From positions 5,134,203-5,198,202 of the forward strand of contig JAAONU010000009.1 of the NCBI GenBank assembly GCA_012932295.1: 64,000 nt of DNA, read 5' to 3'. Numbering within the stretch: the first letter of the stretch is position 1; every line of letters begins with the position of its first letter. The position numbers were made by a program, and so were the translations under genes. The notes beneath the pieces are model-generated. The model was not told the origin of the DNA. It made no database searches and saw only the letters and a program-made list of their open reading frames with translations. Shown here in pieces: positions 23,589-35,929 of the stretch. Origin of the DNA: Cyclina sinensis. Its lineage: Eukaryota > Mollusca > Bivalvia > Venerida > Veneridae.

Positions 23589-24021
23589 ATTAGCATTATT
23601 AAAGTGCAGTATTCTATGGAACAGATTTGCCTGTTTCTGAGATTTGAAACATTTTTGCCTGCCTTGTTAGCATATCATTAAGGGGATGTACTTATAAATC
23701 CTAAGAATTCTGGCATCTCTGATAGGTGCATGTGGAGTCACAGTGTGATGAAGATTAAAAATTTGTATTTGTTATGTAAAAAAAATTCCATCATTTATCT
23801 GAAGTTGCCATGCAGTCTGTTAATGAGTTTTCAGGTGAAGTTGTGACTAATTTTCACTGAGCCTAAGCTTAACAGAAAGTTATGAAAAACTAAAGTGGAA
23901 GGAAAAGTGTTGTCATTCATTTATCCCCACTTATTCTTCAGTGCTGATAATGGCTAGTCTGTATTCTTCGTCCATCAGTATTTTGGTTAATGTCAGCTGC
24001 CGTGCCAGTTGCCATTTAAAG
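23589..24021. other. Intron, unique sequence, no feature seen
   Basis: No supported gene or repeat between the transposon and the SINE. Confidence 0.5.
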
Positions 24022-24032
24022 TCAGCATCTTC

Positions 24033-24326
24033 TCTATCTATCTGAGTTTATTTATTGTTGGTACCGGTTGTCCATATGACCGACGTCCCCTGAAGAGATT
24101 AGTTATTTTATGTTGTGGGGGGTAGTGCAAGATACAGAAAGCATCCCATTCCAGAGACACCCCTGGTTCTTCTGCAAGTTCAATGTATAGCACTGATACA
24201 TGGGACCTCGATTTAACATCTCACCCGAAAGACAATTAGTAATGTTAGTGGAGGAGCAGGGGATCTATATTGGGACCCCTGGGTTACCAGTCCAGCATGT
24301 TACCACAGGACCACTGATCCGCTCCT
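24033..24326 (-). mobile_element. tRNA-derived SINE, 294 bp, with 11-bp target duplication
   Basis: On the minus strand it starts GGAGCGGATCAGTGGTCCTG (box A region). Its box B-like region, which the copy at 59755 retains as GTTCGATCCCC, is degenerate here. It ends through CATATGGACAACCGGTACC into a (TAGA)n-like tail. TCAGCATCTTC occurs on both sides (24022-24032 and 24327-24337), a perfect target-site duplication. Same family as 58927-59225 and 59755-59990. Confidence 0.8.
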
Positions 24327-24711
24327 TCAGCATCTTCACATGTTTTCACATTTAAGAAGGTCTTAACAGATGTTTTGATTCTTTATTGGTTAGTCTCAAC
24401 TCTTTGTAGACATCTAATCATTCAAGCTTACCTTGACACTTTAGCTGGCCTATATAGACAAAGGTCAAGATACCCAAGCTCTAGTTAAGCTTAAATGAAA
24501 CCTGTGATGACACTTTAGAAATTCCGAATAAATATTCCGTGATATGTTTGTCATGCTTCTTGATGCATTAGAATGATTTTGTTCATGTGAGGGGAATATT
24601 ACAAAGCACCTTCAAGCATATTGACAGCATGGTATAGTGAAAACATCTGTTATGCAAAACAGAAAGGTCAACTGTTATATGAATAACATTTTTTACAGAG
24701 CAGATTTTATA

Positions 24712-25541
24712 TACAGTACGCGCCAGGAGGAACTCACATTTTCCGCTTTATTTCGCGGACGCGGAAAAAAAAATATCCGCCGCGACATCGAGGAAAAAAA
24801 CGGATTTCCTCGATGTCTCGACATCGCGAAATATCTCGGCGATATTTGACGACCAGCGCGAAAATAATTAGAGTCATAACTCACCTGGATAAGCTGAACA
24901 TTTAATGAAATAACCGTAATGAAACTGTGCATTTTACGTCTGCCAATTATGTGACATTTGGTAAAATTAAAACCAAAATTTCTCATATATTTGCTGTGTT
25001 TCCGTCGTTGAAAACGCTCGTTATTGTATAGCAAAATCGATCAATAATTTTGTCAAGCGCATAGACGATACAGATGTCGCAGTAGGGTTTACATGTTGTA
25101 TGTTTTCTTTAAATATAGCAGAGCAGTTTTAACACGTGTAAATCGAAAACCAGTCAATTTATTTTCTGAAAATAGGGTCAGCTGTTCCGAGAAACAATTA
25201 CTTTCGGTTTTGAATTGTCATTCCTTCCGTTAACAAATACGAGCATTCGTAAACAAATGAATCAGAATGAGAGTTTTATGAGAGTTTCATACATTTAAAT
25301 GATATTTTAAAGCGTAAAATTCGCCGAAATGCGTGTTATCAGGAACTTTGTGAGCCTCGATACGTCAATTCTTACCTGTGAAAAAGTTCGCGGAACCATT
25401 TAGCGGACGTCCGCCGCGATATTTGGTGACCATGTCCGCGGCGGTCGTCCTCGAAATGCGGCGGATTTGGTTGCGTTTTAAGGAATGGGTAGTCCGCGAC
25501 GACCTCGAGGAAAACGAGAGTTCCTCCTGGCACGTACTGTA
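24712..25541. mobile_element. 830-bp DNA transposon with long TIRs and CpG-rich palindromic ends
   Basis: The left end TACAGTACGCGCCAGGAGGA and the inverted right end TACAGTACGTGCCAGGAGGA continue as matching ACTC, with one mismatch in 24 bases. A TA target and CAGT start resemble Tc1/mariner termini. Next to both ends are CG-rich blocks (TTCGCGGACGCGG, CCGCCGCGACATCGAGG on the left; GTCCGCGGCGGTCGTCC, GCGACGACCTCGAGG on the right) unlike the AT-rich host DNA, with an internal hairpin CATCGAGGAAA / TTTCCTCGATG. No transposase frame is seen. Confidence 0.8.
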
Positions 25542-26089
25542 GACATTTCATATACATATTATCAACATAGCAAGTTCGAAGTATTAATCAACATAGCAAG
25601 TGGGAAATATTTGCCTTAGATATTTACAGGTTAATGAACTTAACAGTGACTGAATTGTAATTAATTTTGTTGTTTATGAGTTGTAAGTAAAACAAACAGA
25701 ACAGAAATTAATTTGGAATGAAGGCCTTACACAACTATGAAACAGACTCGGTTTAATTCCACTGAAATTGATGTATTTTTCGTCTTGAACGAACTAGAAA
25801 AATAAGCTTAGTTTAGAAACATAAACATATGAAGCTTAGCTTTCAGCATTACCTGTTTGTTTATACACTGATTCCAAAACAAGATAAATTAGACCTATTG
25901 AGCCCAAAGGTAGCCAAGAGAGTGCATGTAACAGGTGAATGAGAGAAAATAGCAAACAAATCCTGCTAGAAAAATAAACTTCCCAGAAGGTTGTAATGAG
26001 CAACTCAAGCAAAATATACTTCCTGTTGAAATAGTGAACTGGGCTAAAACTTTAATTAGATTGATCTTCTGTTTTCTTTCCTTGTAAAT
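25542..26089. other. Intron, unique sequence, no feature seen
   Basis: AT-rich; a small local duplication ATCAACATAGCAAGT near 25560-25600. No gene supported. Confidence 0.5.
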
Positions 26090-26328
26090 CTTACAGGCTT
26101 ACAAAATAATATCCTGTAAAACGTAAGGAAAAAACAGTTTCTTCTTGTAAAACTTAGAATCTAGGCTTAATTGTTTCTTGTAAAACTTAGAGGCAATGCA
26201 TTCAGTATTATCTCTTGTAAAAGTTTACACATACTGAATTATTTGATGTAAATTTTTCTGGATTCAGAATTATTTCTTATAAAACACACTCAGGCATTTT
26301 GAGTGTTTGAAAATCTTACAGGCATTCA
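26090..26328. repeat. Degenerate minisatellite, left half
   Basis: Loose units based on TTTCTTGTAAAACTTACAGG and CATTCAGAGATAT. The array is interrupted by the element at 26329 and resumes at 27468. Confidence 0.6.
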
Positions 26329-27470
26329 GAGCTATTGTGATCACCCTGTGTCCGTCGTCCATCGTCAACATTTTACTTTAAATGACATCTCCTCCTAAAC
26401 CTCAAAGCCATTTTTAACAAAACTTTACAGAAATGCATGTTCCTTATTTTGCCCTTTCCTAAAATTGATCAAGAGTTCCACTCCATTGCACATAAGTGCT
26501 TCAAAAGCTAAAAAAAGAAAAATATTCAAATAGCATCTCCTCCTAAATGGCTGGGTGACTTTTTCACCAAATTTTACAGAAATGTTCCATACATATCCCT
26601 TTATTAAAATTGCTAAAAAGGTGCCACCCCATTGAACAAAATGGCCACCAGAGCTAAAAATAGATTTTTGTCAATATTTGGCTTCAAATGACATCTCCTC
26701 CAAAACCACATGGCCATTTTAAACCAAACTTAAGAAATATTCCTTATTATGCCCTTTTCTAAAATTGCTCAAACCGTTCCGCTACATTGCACACAAGGGG
26801 TGCAAAAGCTAAAAATAGAAAAAAATTCAAACAACATCGCCTCCTAAACGGTTGGGAGATTTTCCACCAAATTTCACAGAAATGTTCCTTACATAGCCCT
26901 CTATTAAAATTGCTAAAACGGTTCTGCTCCATTGAACAAATTGGCCGCCAGAGCTAAAAATAGATTTTCATCAATATTTGGCTTCAAATGACATCTCCTC
27001 CAAAACCACTTGGCCATTTTAAACCAAATTTGACAGAAATGTTCCTTATAATGTCCTTTTCTAAAATTGCTCAAACCATTCTGCTCCATTGCACGTAAGG
27101 GCTGCAAAAGCTAAAAGTAGAAAAGAAATCAAACAGCATCTCCTCCTCAATGGTAATTTTCCATCAAATTTCACTGAAATGTACATACCCATGCGTTAAA
27201 ATTGCTTAAAAGGTTCTGCTCCATTGAAAAAAATGGGCACCAGAGCTAAAAATAGGTTTTCTTCAATATATGGCTTCAAATGACTTTTTCCTTACAAGCT
27301 GTTATCCCATGAAATTGCCTCTGCCCCATGGATTTTTTTTTGTATAAAATATGAGATCTTTGAATATCTTCAGTTAGAAAATGTAATGTTGCATCTGATG
27401 TTTGCTTAACGGTAGACCCTCAGGCAAAGTACTCAGGTGAGGGATCCAGGGCCATCATGGCCCTCTTGTT
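26329..27470 (+). mobile_element. Second GGCCCTCTTGTTT-ended element, nested in a minisatellite
   Basis: It begins GAGCTATTGTGATCACCCTG, then TCCGTCGTCCATCGTC, and ends CTCAGGTGAGGGATCCAGGG and CCATCATGGCCCTCTTGTTT. This is the same layout as 19331-21312 without the 5' hairpin. The interior is a 300-bp tandem repeat (GGCTTCAAATGACATCTCCT recurs at exactly 300 bp) different from the 166-bp repeat of the other copy. Confidence 0.7.
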
Positions 27471-27545
27471 TCTTGTAAACCTTACATGCATTCAGAGATA
27501 TTTCTTGTAAAACTTACAGGCATACACAGTTTTTTTCTTGTTAAT
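27471..27545. repeat. Degenerate minisatellite, right half
   Basis: TTCTTGTAAACCTTACATGC and ATTTCTTGTAAAACTTACAG continue the array at 26090-26328 on the far side of the inserted element. Confidence 0.55.
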
Positions 27546-28104
27546 CTTATTTTGGTGCTTTTTGGTTCTGGTCAGAAATACTTGGTGCTGATTTCATGTT
27601 TGTGATTCCTAATAGTCAACCTGGCTATTTATGGATTCAATTAACAGACTGGTTCTTTTTTTTCCTTTGAATTTTTGGTATCATAAAAATGTTGTCTTGA
27701 AAGTGATTTACATAAATATATGGTTCTTTTGTAAGTGGTTACTTAAAGGGGATTTTGTAATGATTTTTTTATCCTGATAAATGGTATGATTTTTTTTCAC
27801 TCCTAATATAATCATTAACTTGAGTTCTGGATTAAAATCAATGCAGTTCAAAGTTAACACAAACAACAATGATTGTGTTTCATGCAAAATCGGTACTAGG
27901 TTGTAACCTATATTGTTAACAGATGGTAAAGAAAGAATATATGTTTGTAGTTAGTATAACTAGGTGATTTCAGGCCAGGTGTCCAATTTGTAACTGTTAG
28001 AATAAAAAAATATGGTACACTGGTGATACAAGCTCTCTTTTAAGTGTTAAGTGGTGATAAAAGTAACTTCCATTTTGTCTTTAGATTTGCTTCCCAACAA
28101 GAAT
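27546..28104. other. Intron, unique sequence, no feature seen
   Basis: T-rich DNA, no supported gene or repeat. Confidence 0.5.
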
Positions 28105-28305
28105 AGAGAAGGGTTAGAGTTTGCTTGTGATAGAATGAAGAAAGATATTTGCTTCTGACAGAATGTAGGAGGATTTCATATTGCTTGTGATGTAAAAAGT
28201 TTAAAGTTTGCTTGTGATTGAATGTAAAAGGATTAGAATTTGCTTGTGATTGAATGTATAGGAAGGTTAGAGTTTGCTTATGATAGAATCTAGGAATGTT
28301 AGAAT
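28105..28305. repeat. Short minisatellite, about 37-40-bp units
   Basis: GGATTAGAATTTGCTTGTGA followed by TTGAATGTA recurs about five times with substitutions and indels. Confidence 0.7.
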
Positions 28306-30275
28306 TCGTGCTGTTGTAAAGGGGCCAGTGTGTAAACAAGAATTAGGAAAAGGAGAAGTTGTAAGGGAGATCTGATTGAAACTAACACTGTTTTCATTGT
28401 TGAAGTCTACTGGTAGACTATAAAACCAGATAGGGTTGGTGTTGGGGGATCATGGGGTTGATGGGGGAGGTCACTTGGGGGCATTCATCAGGTACATTAC
28501 TTCATGGCCTCTTATTGGTAAGGAGCTGCTTGGAGGGAAAAAAATAGCCCAGAACACTGTGGAGATGATCAACTGAGATAAAGGGGTAATATTAGGAACA
28601 CCTCACTGAAGCATGTAGCCAAAAAATATGCTGTATTTTATCTCTGTTGAACAGGAACATGATACAGTGTATGTTTTATATGATTCTATCAGACATTTAT
28701 GTCAAAACATGTCTCATATTGACTAAGTTTCTCTCTCTCTGTATTTAACCAAGCTGTTACAGGTGGCCCACTTTGCAGATAGCAGTGGTTTCCTCCACAG
28801 GTTAATGGCTTTTGGGGGGACTTTTAAAAAACTGGATGGTTTTTGACCCAGGGACAGTATATAAGCTGTTGTCACTTGCTGATATAGTTGTTGTAATTCC
28901 AGGAACTGTGATAATAATATGTAGTAAACCGATTATATATATATACTAAACAAAACATAAATCATTTAGAATTTTTGTTATGTCCCTTATCTCCAGTGAT
29001 TTTTCTATCCCAATATCTATCCAATACAATGAATCTGGCCCTGTTGTATTTCAAGGTCATCAAGTGTGTTTCAAGGTCATGAAAAAAATGTATTCAGTTT
29101 CAAATAGTCTTGACAAACTCTAAAGACCTCCATATTGAAAGATTGTCAGTTGAAAATTTAATGTTAGATGTTGAACCACTGAATGAAAGAGGGGCGGAGG
29201 GGTGCAGCAACAAAGATACTTAAGATAGTGCTTAACCTTGAAAGGGCATTGAGGTCAGAGGTCAAGGTCATTTGAATTCAAAACCTGTCAGTTTAATCTC
29301 AAGATTTTTCTATCATTATTCTTACCTTTTCTGAGAGAGGGAGCCAAAAAAATTGTTTACAATATTGGATTATCAGTACTGTTTTCACTGCAGTTTTTTT
29401 TCTGAAGAAAAAGTACATTGGAGCAACTAAAGATGATAACCAGAACCCAATTATCACACATAGGTTAAACTTAAAACCTATTCATCTGTATCAGATATGT
29501 GAAAGAAATTCTTGTCTTACAGAGAAAATGAATATCATTGTTCCAGCACAAAATTACTTTCATATGTGGTTTACTGCCTGTCGATAGCTTTGTTAAACAA
29601 TTACAGAGATTAGTTGGATGTGCTGGAATAATGCTTCAGACACATTCATTAGTGTTTTATATGATTATTTGTTCTTCTGTACTGCATTTATCTTACTTTA
29701 GGCCAAGCTTAAATTATTTCTAGCTGGGGTTTTTTGCTGTGGTTCTCAAAGCAGTTTTTTCCTCTGGCAGTATGTGCTTGAATTAAAACAGATTGTTTGA
29801 TCAATTATGATTAATAACCTCGTTAAATGAGAAATAAAGCTAAGTAAGTAATATGTGAATCTTCCAGAGAAAACAAGACAGTGAAGAAAAGGGTATAGGG
29901 GTAAAACATTTTTGAACACACATCTTTATAATGATGATCCTCATTTTGAAAAGCTTCATAGCCTCCCGTCACCCTCCCCCTACTCCATCCACCCACCCTT
30001 TTCCACCTGCCCACCTGCTGCATCCTATCTGTTTATAGTAGTGTGCAAGAGTTAACTTTACCAGACAGGTGAATACTGTGTTACTTTGTTGTATATATTT
30101 CTTTTGAATATCAAGAATATATCAAGGATTTCTAAAGTTTGCATTCTGGATTCATACAAAAATCATATTGGGATGGATAAATAATGACCCACCCCCAAAC
30201 CCGCCAAACACTCCCAAGACAGAAGCACATGCACACGTACACACACGCACAATTTGAAACAATCATTAGATCTCA
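28306..30275. other. Intron, mostly unique, no gene recognised
   Basis: Contains a GGGGGCATTCATCAGGTACA fragment near 28478 and AGGTCAAGGTCAT near 29258, both recalling the TCTTGTTT-ended dispersed family. A pyrimidine-rich stretch lies at about 29960-30020. An exon-like piece at 28763-28800 was rejected. Confidence 0.5.
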
Positions 30276-30489
30276 TTAACCCATAACCTGCTGGAACCGA
30301 AAGTGATTAGCCTTTGCCACCAGTATAGAGCCAGGCCAGCCTGCATATCCGTGCAGTCTGACCAGGCTCTATACTGTTGGTAGCTCCATTTTAGTATTTT
30401 GATATTGAAATCCCTTAAACTTTGAATGGACTGTTCCAAATTCAAAGCTGGGCAAATCCATTACAAAATTTCAGCATGTTCAGGGTTAA
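30276..30489. mobile_element. 214-bp MITE with TTAA target and central hairpin
   Basis: Both ends are TTAACCC in inverse orientation, with further matching (TTAACCCATAACCTGCTGG against TTAACCCTGAACATGCTGA), and a TTAA duplication is included in the coordinates. The centre folds as CAGTATAGAGCCAGG / CCAGGCTCTATACTG (30321-30376). The TTAA target points to a piggyBac-like or Kolobok-like helper, which is inference. Confidence 0.75.
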
Positions 30490-31589
30490 ATGCAGCAAAA
30501 ACTAGACTGGAAGTATGTTGATACCATTAGTATTAAAATCCTTGGGAAAATGGCTATATCCACGTAAAAAGCCATCTCCTTTTAACTCAGTCTGGCCCAT
30601 TCCAGTAGATTATTATAATCATAGACAACAGTTTACACCGTGCCATTGATTTTTCCTGGGAGAGTAGAATACAGTGAAAATCAGCTGTTATAAAGACCAG
30701 GAACATTACCCATGTACTATCAATAGCCTTATTTGGAATATAGGATAAAAAAAAACAACCAGGAATTGTTGGTTATTTCCTGTAATACCTTATTTGTGTG
30801 TATAGAATGTGCAGAGTTTAGTTTGTGACATACATAGTCTGTGTTATGTGAGAGGATATGTGATTGGATATTTAATGTATGATTAATTTTTAGAACCATG
30901 TTGGAATTTATATGATTGTTTGAGAAGTTAACCATTCTGATGTTTCATTGACGTTTGATCACTTACGGCTGAAAATACATGTTGTTTTTATGGAACTGTA
31001 TACTGGTAATGATATCCAGACTATATTAAGCGGGGTGTGTATCAAAAGTACATGGAAAATGGGCCGATGAATGAATACATTTTCCTGTTATGTATGACAT
31101 GAGGTGAAAAAGATCTAAATTAATTATAATACAGTGTATGATGAAATTTGAGTCAGAAGTAGGTCAATTGCTACAAAGTCACCATCATTCAAAATCGGTC
31201 AAAAGTCTTCTGTTTCTCTTCCATTTATTCTGTCTATCCTAATTTCTTCTTTCTATCTTAGTTCCAAACTTCGAAGAACTTAAGATATTTTGATATCAGA
31301 GTTGATAAATTTTTGTTTCCCCTTTTTTAGGAATTTTTGCATGTAGTTAATTTTGTTTTGTTTTGTTTTTCTCCAACATACAGTCAGGTATTTGAATTGA
31401 GGGTAGTTAGTTTAGTATTGTCAGGCTGGCCATATTGTTTGACTGAGAAACACAGCTTTGTTGCGTCTATAGTTAGGAACATAAGAATAACAGAGAATCT
31501 ACATTGTAAATTATTAATGTCGGTGAAACAGGTCAGATTGTATCATATATATATATCTATATGTAAATATTCATTGTTCTAATAGTACT
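30490..31589. other. Intron, unique sequence, no feature seen
   Basis: AT-rich with a small (TA)n patch near 31545. No supported gene. Confidence 0.5.
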
Positions 31590-31990
31590 TTCAAAATTAC
31601 AGTGAAATAGTCTTTCTGGTTTTCATTGAAACAGTCTTTTGTTGTTTACATTGAATCAGTCTTTCTGATTTACATTGAAAAACTTGTTTTTTCCCCCATC
31701 TTACATTGAAACCGTCTTATTGTTCTGGTTTTCATTGAAACAGTCTTTTATTGTTTACATTGAATCAGTCTTTCTGATTTACATTGAAAAACTTGTTTTT
31801 TCCCCCATCTTACATTGAAACCGTCTTATTGTTCTGGTTTTCATTGAAACAGTCTTTTATTGTTTACATTGAATCAGTCTTTCTGATTTACATTGAAAAA
31901 CTTGTTTTTTCCCCCCATCTTACATTGAAACCGTCTTATTGTTCTGGTTTTCATTGAAACAGTCTTCTTTCTAGCTTACACTGCAACAGC
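31590..31990. repeat. Minisatellite with 110-bp higher-order unit
   Basis: The basic motif TTACATTGAAACAGTCTTTC is grouped in a larger unit that includes AAAAACTTGTTTTTTCCCCC. Copies of TCTGGTTTTCATTGAAACAG recur at about 110 bp (31614, 31723, 31833, 31943). The higher-order copies are nearly identical, so they were duplicated recently. Confidence 0.85.
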
Positions 31991-32017
31991 CTGTCTGGTT
32001 TACATTGAAGCAGATTT

Positions 32018-32600
32018 TTTATGGCCCCCAAAGGGTGGCATATAGTAGTCACACTGTCCGTCTGTTATTCCGTCCGTCAGTCCCTCCCATCTTCTGTGCA
32101 CAGCTCCTCCTACAGTTCTCATTTGATTTTCACCGAACTTTCACACAATGATCATTTTGTAAGTGCTGTGATGCATATATTCATGCTCTTGTGATTCAAA
32201 TATTTTTGAGTTATTGCCCTTTGTTTTTATTTTACTTAATATTGCTTTTGTGCACAACTCTGCCTACAATTCTCATATGATGTTCACCAAATGTTCATAG
32301 AATGATCATTATCAAGTGACACTATGCATAATATTATTATCAGGCTTTTGCAATTAGATTATTTTTGGCATAGTTATTGCCCTTGGTTAAATTTTACTTA
32401 ATATTGCTTCTGTGCACAACTCCTCCAACATTTTTCAAACGATTTTCACCAGTCTTTCACAGAATGATCATTATCAAGTGCCACAGAGCATGTTTTGGGG
32501 TTTTTGATTAAATGATCATTTTTTGCTGGAGTTATTGCCCTTTATTAAATTTCACTTAATATTGCTTCTGGGTGCAACTCCTACAATTATAACTGAACTG
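32018..32600 (+). repeat. Dispersed TATGGCCCCC repeat, 3' truncated
   Basis: It opens TTTTTTATGGCCCCCAAAGG, then CTGTCCGTCTGTTATTCCGT. About three internal copies follow of a block containing GCACAACTCCTCCAACA, TTTTCACC and AATGATCATTATCAAGTG. The usual TCTTGTTT 3' end is not seen. Confidence 0.65.
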
Positions 32601-33963
32601 TATTTTCACCTGTGGTGTTCATCTGGAGCACAACAATCCAGAAGTTAAATGGTAAGAAACTGTTTTGAAACTTTTTTCTGTAAAAGACATATGGTAAGCT
32701 ATAGGTTCAAAAAACTAGATCAGTATCTTTGGAATCACATTAGTTTTGGAAATTTATGAATTTTATCAGCGATACAAATAGGTAAAGGATATACTATAGG
32801 CTTACCCCTGGACATAAGTGTAATCTGTTCAGTTCACAGACTGCAAAAAATTTTGGCACAAATGATCAAGGTAACATCAGTTTATATAAGCTACCATGAC
32901 TGTGACCATTGCCATGTTTCGGGAGCATTTGTGTCTGTGACACTTTTCTTGTTTTTTCTGGTTTATTGAAACAGTCTTCTTTCTGGTTTACATTAAAACA
33001 GTCTTTTTCTAGTTAAAGATAAAAGAATATCCCGCCATTTGTTCTTTGCTGGCTTTGTCATATCATTGTTGTAATGCAAGTAATAATTGGGTCAATGGAG
33101 AAGGCTAAATGACAGCCCCAGGAGATGCATTAGTTGCTGCATCTATGGTGGCAACATTAACAGTGTGCATTACTTGAGAAAATTGCCAATGCATTTAGAA
33201 TATTGGTTTATAAGTTTGAAAATAAGGTATACATTTGCTCTGTAGATGTTTTAATGTTCTCATCAGTTTAAGCTAAGAAAACATTTTAAAGTATATGATA
33301 TATGCACATTTTCTGTTGTATCAAAAGCAGGTCACAGTTTAAAGTATAGTCAACATGTGTGCTGGCCATTTACACTTCAAAGAACCTTTAAAAGTGCAAT
33401 CCTGTTGATTAAATTGGATATAATGCCAGACACAGTACACTAATGCAGTTGTAACCCTAAGCCATATTAAGACCACTCCCATCTGTGATTGCTGACTTAT
33501 TAGCACTATACCTCTTACTGAATAAAAGTCATGGATTCTAACTACTGACTGTAACCATTTATGTGAGAAAGTTGGCACTCTTATTAGATATAAAAGATAA
33601 GGACGTAGTTCTGTGGAAAAAAGAATTATTTGCATAGGATAATTTTTTTGCATTTAATACGCATTTGAAACAATGCTTGAATCCGCATTACAAACAGTCA
33701 TTGAATGAGTTATCTGAATTTAGTACTTGTCAGAATTATATGCATGTCATTTTGCTTCTCATCTTCAAAGTTTAGTCATTTTAATTGATTTAGTAATCTA
33801 CAGTAATTATATCCAACACATATATAGATGTCAGGAAGTATCTTCATCTACATGCTTGTGACATCAGACTGAAAAATGTAATTGTACATGCAGTCTTAAT
33901 AGTATGGTAATTATACCTTTAACTGACATTTGGTGGTTTATGATTCTGCAGTGTTGTTGGCTT
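32601..33963. other. Intron, mostly unique, no gene recognised
   Basis: A decayed SINE-tail-like stretch with TATGTGAGAAAGTTGGCA is near 33555-33580. No exon supported. Confidence 0.5.
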
Positions 33964-34742
33964 TTTATGCTCCCAAAAAACTTTGGTGGAGTATAAAGTG
34001 GCCACTGTGTCAGTCAGTCATTTCATGATTCCATCCTTCTATCACACTTTTGCTTGTCTGGGCTGTAACTTGGCATTTGTTGGAGGAATTTCAAAATTAT
34101 ATGGCACAAATGTTGGCCTCAGTGAGACATTGTGTCATGCACATGTACCAAGTCTGTAGCTCAAAGGTCAAGGTCACACTTACAATTAAGTTGGCTACAA
34201 CTCTGTTTGTCCGGAGTGAAATCTGGCGTTTAGTTGAAGAGCTTTCAAAAATTACTTGGCACAAATGTTTGACTTAGTGAGACTGTGCACATGAACCAAG
34301 TCAGAGGCTCAAAGGTGAAGGTCTCACTAAGAGATATCAGTTGGCTACAGTTCTGCTTGTCTTGAGTGTAACTTGGCCTAGGTTGGAGAGCTTTCAAAAT
34401 TGCTTGGCACAAATGCTTGTCACATTGTGACAGTGTGTAAGGGCATCTGCTTGTTTAGGCTGTAACATTACCTCTGTTGGAGAATTTCAAAATTACTTGG
34501 CACAAACCTTCACCTCAGTGAAACCAGGTCTATAGCTTAAAAGACAAGGTCACACTAAGAGGTCAAAGGCCATGATTCATTTCAATATATTTAGCTGGCA
34601 TAAATATTCCTCAGCTACATAAAAATGATTTTATTCATCTAATTACCCACTTTGTTTCCATTCACTTTTACTCGGCAGTGTTTTCTATAGCCTTGTCAGA
34701 GGGGCATTCGGGAGCATCAATTGGTGTCACTGATGTTGTTTT
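33964..34742 (+). repeat. Dispersed TATGCTCCC...TGTTGTTTT repeat
   Basis: It opens TTTTTATGCTCCCAAAAAAC, then ACTGTGTCAGTCAGTC. Internal copies of TTGGCACAAATG and AGGTCAAGGTCACAC follow at about 150-170-bp spacing. It ends GGGGCATTCGGGAGCATCAA and GATGTTGTTTTTTC. Same family as 9795 and 54058. Confidence 0.65.
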
Positions 34743-35639
34743 TTCATAAGAGAAAATAGTTGAAGATGTGTGAAATTTGGATCACATGAACTTACCACTT
34801 TTGCCATTTGTGCGAAATTCCTCCCAATAAATTTAAATGTTTTCACAGTACTGTCCTTCCCAGGAATGATGGTTAGGTCAACTACCAGTCAGTCTTTCAG
34901 GACTCTGACTGTAACAGGGCTTTAAACTCAATTAAGCCAAACCAATACTCGTAAAGTCCAGATTCTGGTCAGGTTACAGGCCACGATGTCCTAAAATCAA
35001 AGAAATTATACAACAGTGAAAATCACTGAGGCAAAAACACCAAGGTAACATCCTGGGCACACAAGAACAGTACAAGTAACAGGCACAACTCTTCATACCA
35101 GACTGTAATTGTACTGTAAAAAAAAAAATTTATCATACAGGTCCTGGAGTTTATTCACTTTGAGGAAATTTATCAAAACAGTATAATAATAAAGTCAAGG
35201 TATCTGAATTATCAAAAAGGAAAAACACAGCAAATTCAATGAAATGCAGGCTTAGTGTTGAATCAATATTAGACACATTATGGAGATGCCAAATACAATA
35301 TCATTGCCAGTAATTTGCAGTAAATTACAGTTCCAAATAACAATGGATCTCTGTTACAAAGGAAAACATTGCAATGAAAACATAGTGCCAGAAACCAGAA
35401 TAGAATTACAAGCTTGAGCCAAAATTGAATTAAAACACTCAGTTCATTTACTTTGAAACTGGTACCAGTGCAGCAGAGAGCCACAGTATACTTCAAACCA
35501 CCAAAATTATGTGAGGAACCAGTAAAGTTGAACTCCTGGAAATATCACTATCATGCTAGGAATTAAAACAAATCAGTAGACCAAAAGGCAGAATTAAATT
35601 TGGAATATAGAAGCAAAACTGTTCTTTGTAACGAACCGT
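34743..35639. other. Intron, mostly unique, no gene recognised
   Basis: A SINE-tail-like fragment (CAGGGCTTTAAACTCAATTA) lies near 34916. Otherwise no feature. Confidence 0.5.
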
Positions 35640-35826
35640 CAAGGCTGAATTCTGTGGCGGTACAGGACTGTCAACATCAAGGCTGAATTCTGTGGCGGTA
35701 CAGGACTGTCAAGATCAAGGCTGAATTCTGTGGCGGTACAGGACTGTCAAGATCAAGGCTGAATTCTGTGGCGGTACAGGACTGTCGACATCAAGGCTGA
35801 ATTCTGTGGCGGTACAGGACTGTCGA
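35640..35826. repeat. 38-bp minisatellite, five copies
   Basis: Unit AAGGCTGAATTCTGTGGCGG plus TACAGGACTGTCAAGATC, spaced 38 bp, almost identical copies. Confidence 0.95.
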
Positions 35827-35929
35827 TGTAGCAAAACAAAGAGTTATCTTTTCTCAGACTTAAACTGCTTCATTTAGCCAAATGATTCTGATTCTTGACT
35901 CAGAAAAAGAATGTTCTTTGTAGCAAAAC

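Noticed and set aside
28763..28800. 38-nt segment reading VAHFADSSGFLH between acceptor-like and donor-like sites
   Set aside because: Phase 0 to 2 breaks the Trio frame and the donor (CAG|GTTAAT) is imperfect; likely chance or part of an old dispersed repeat.
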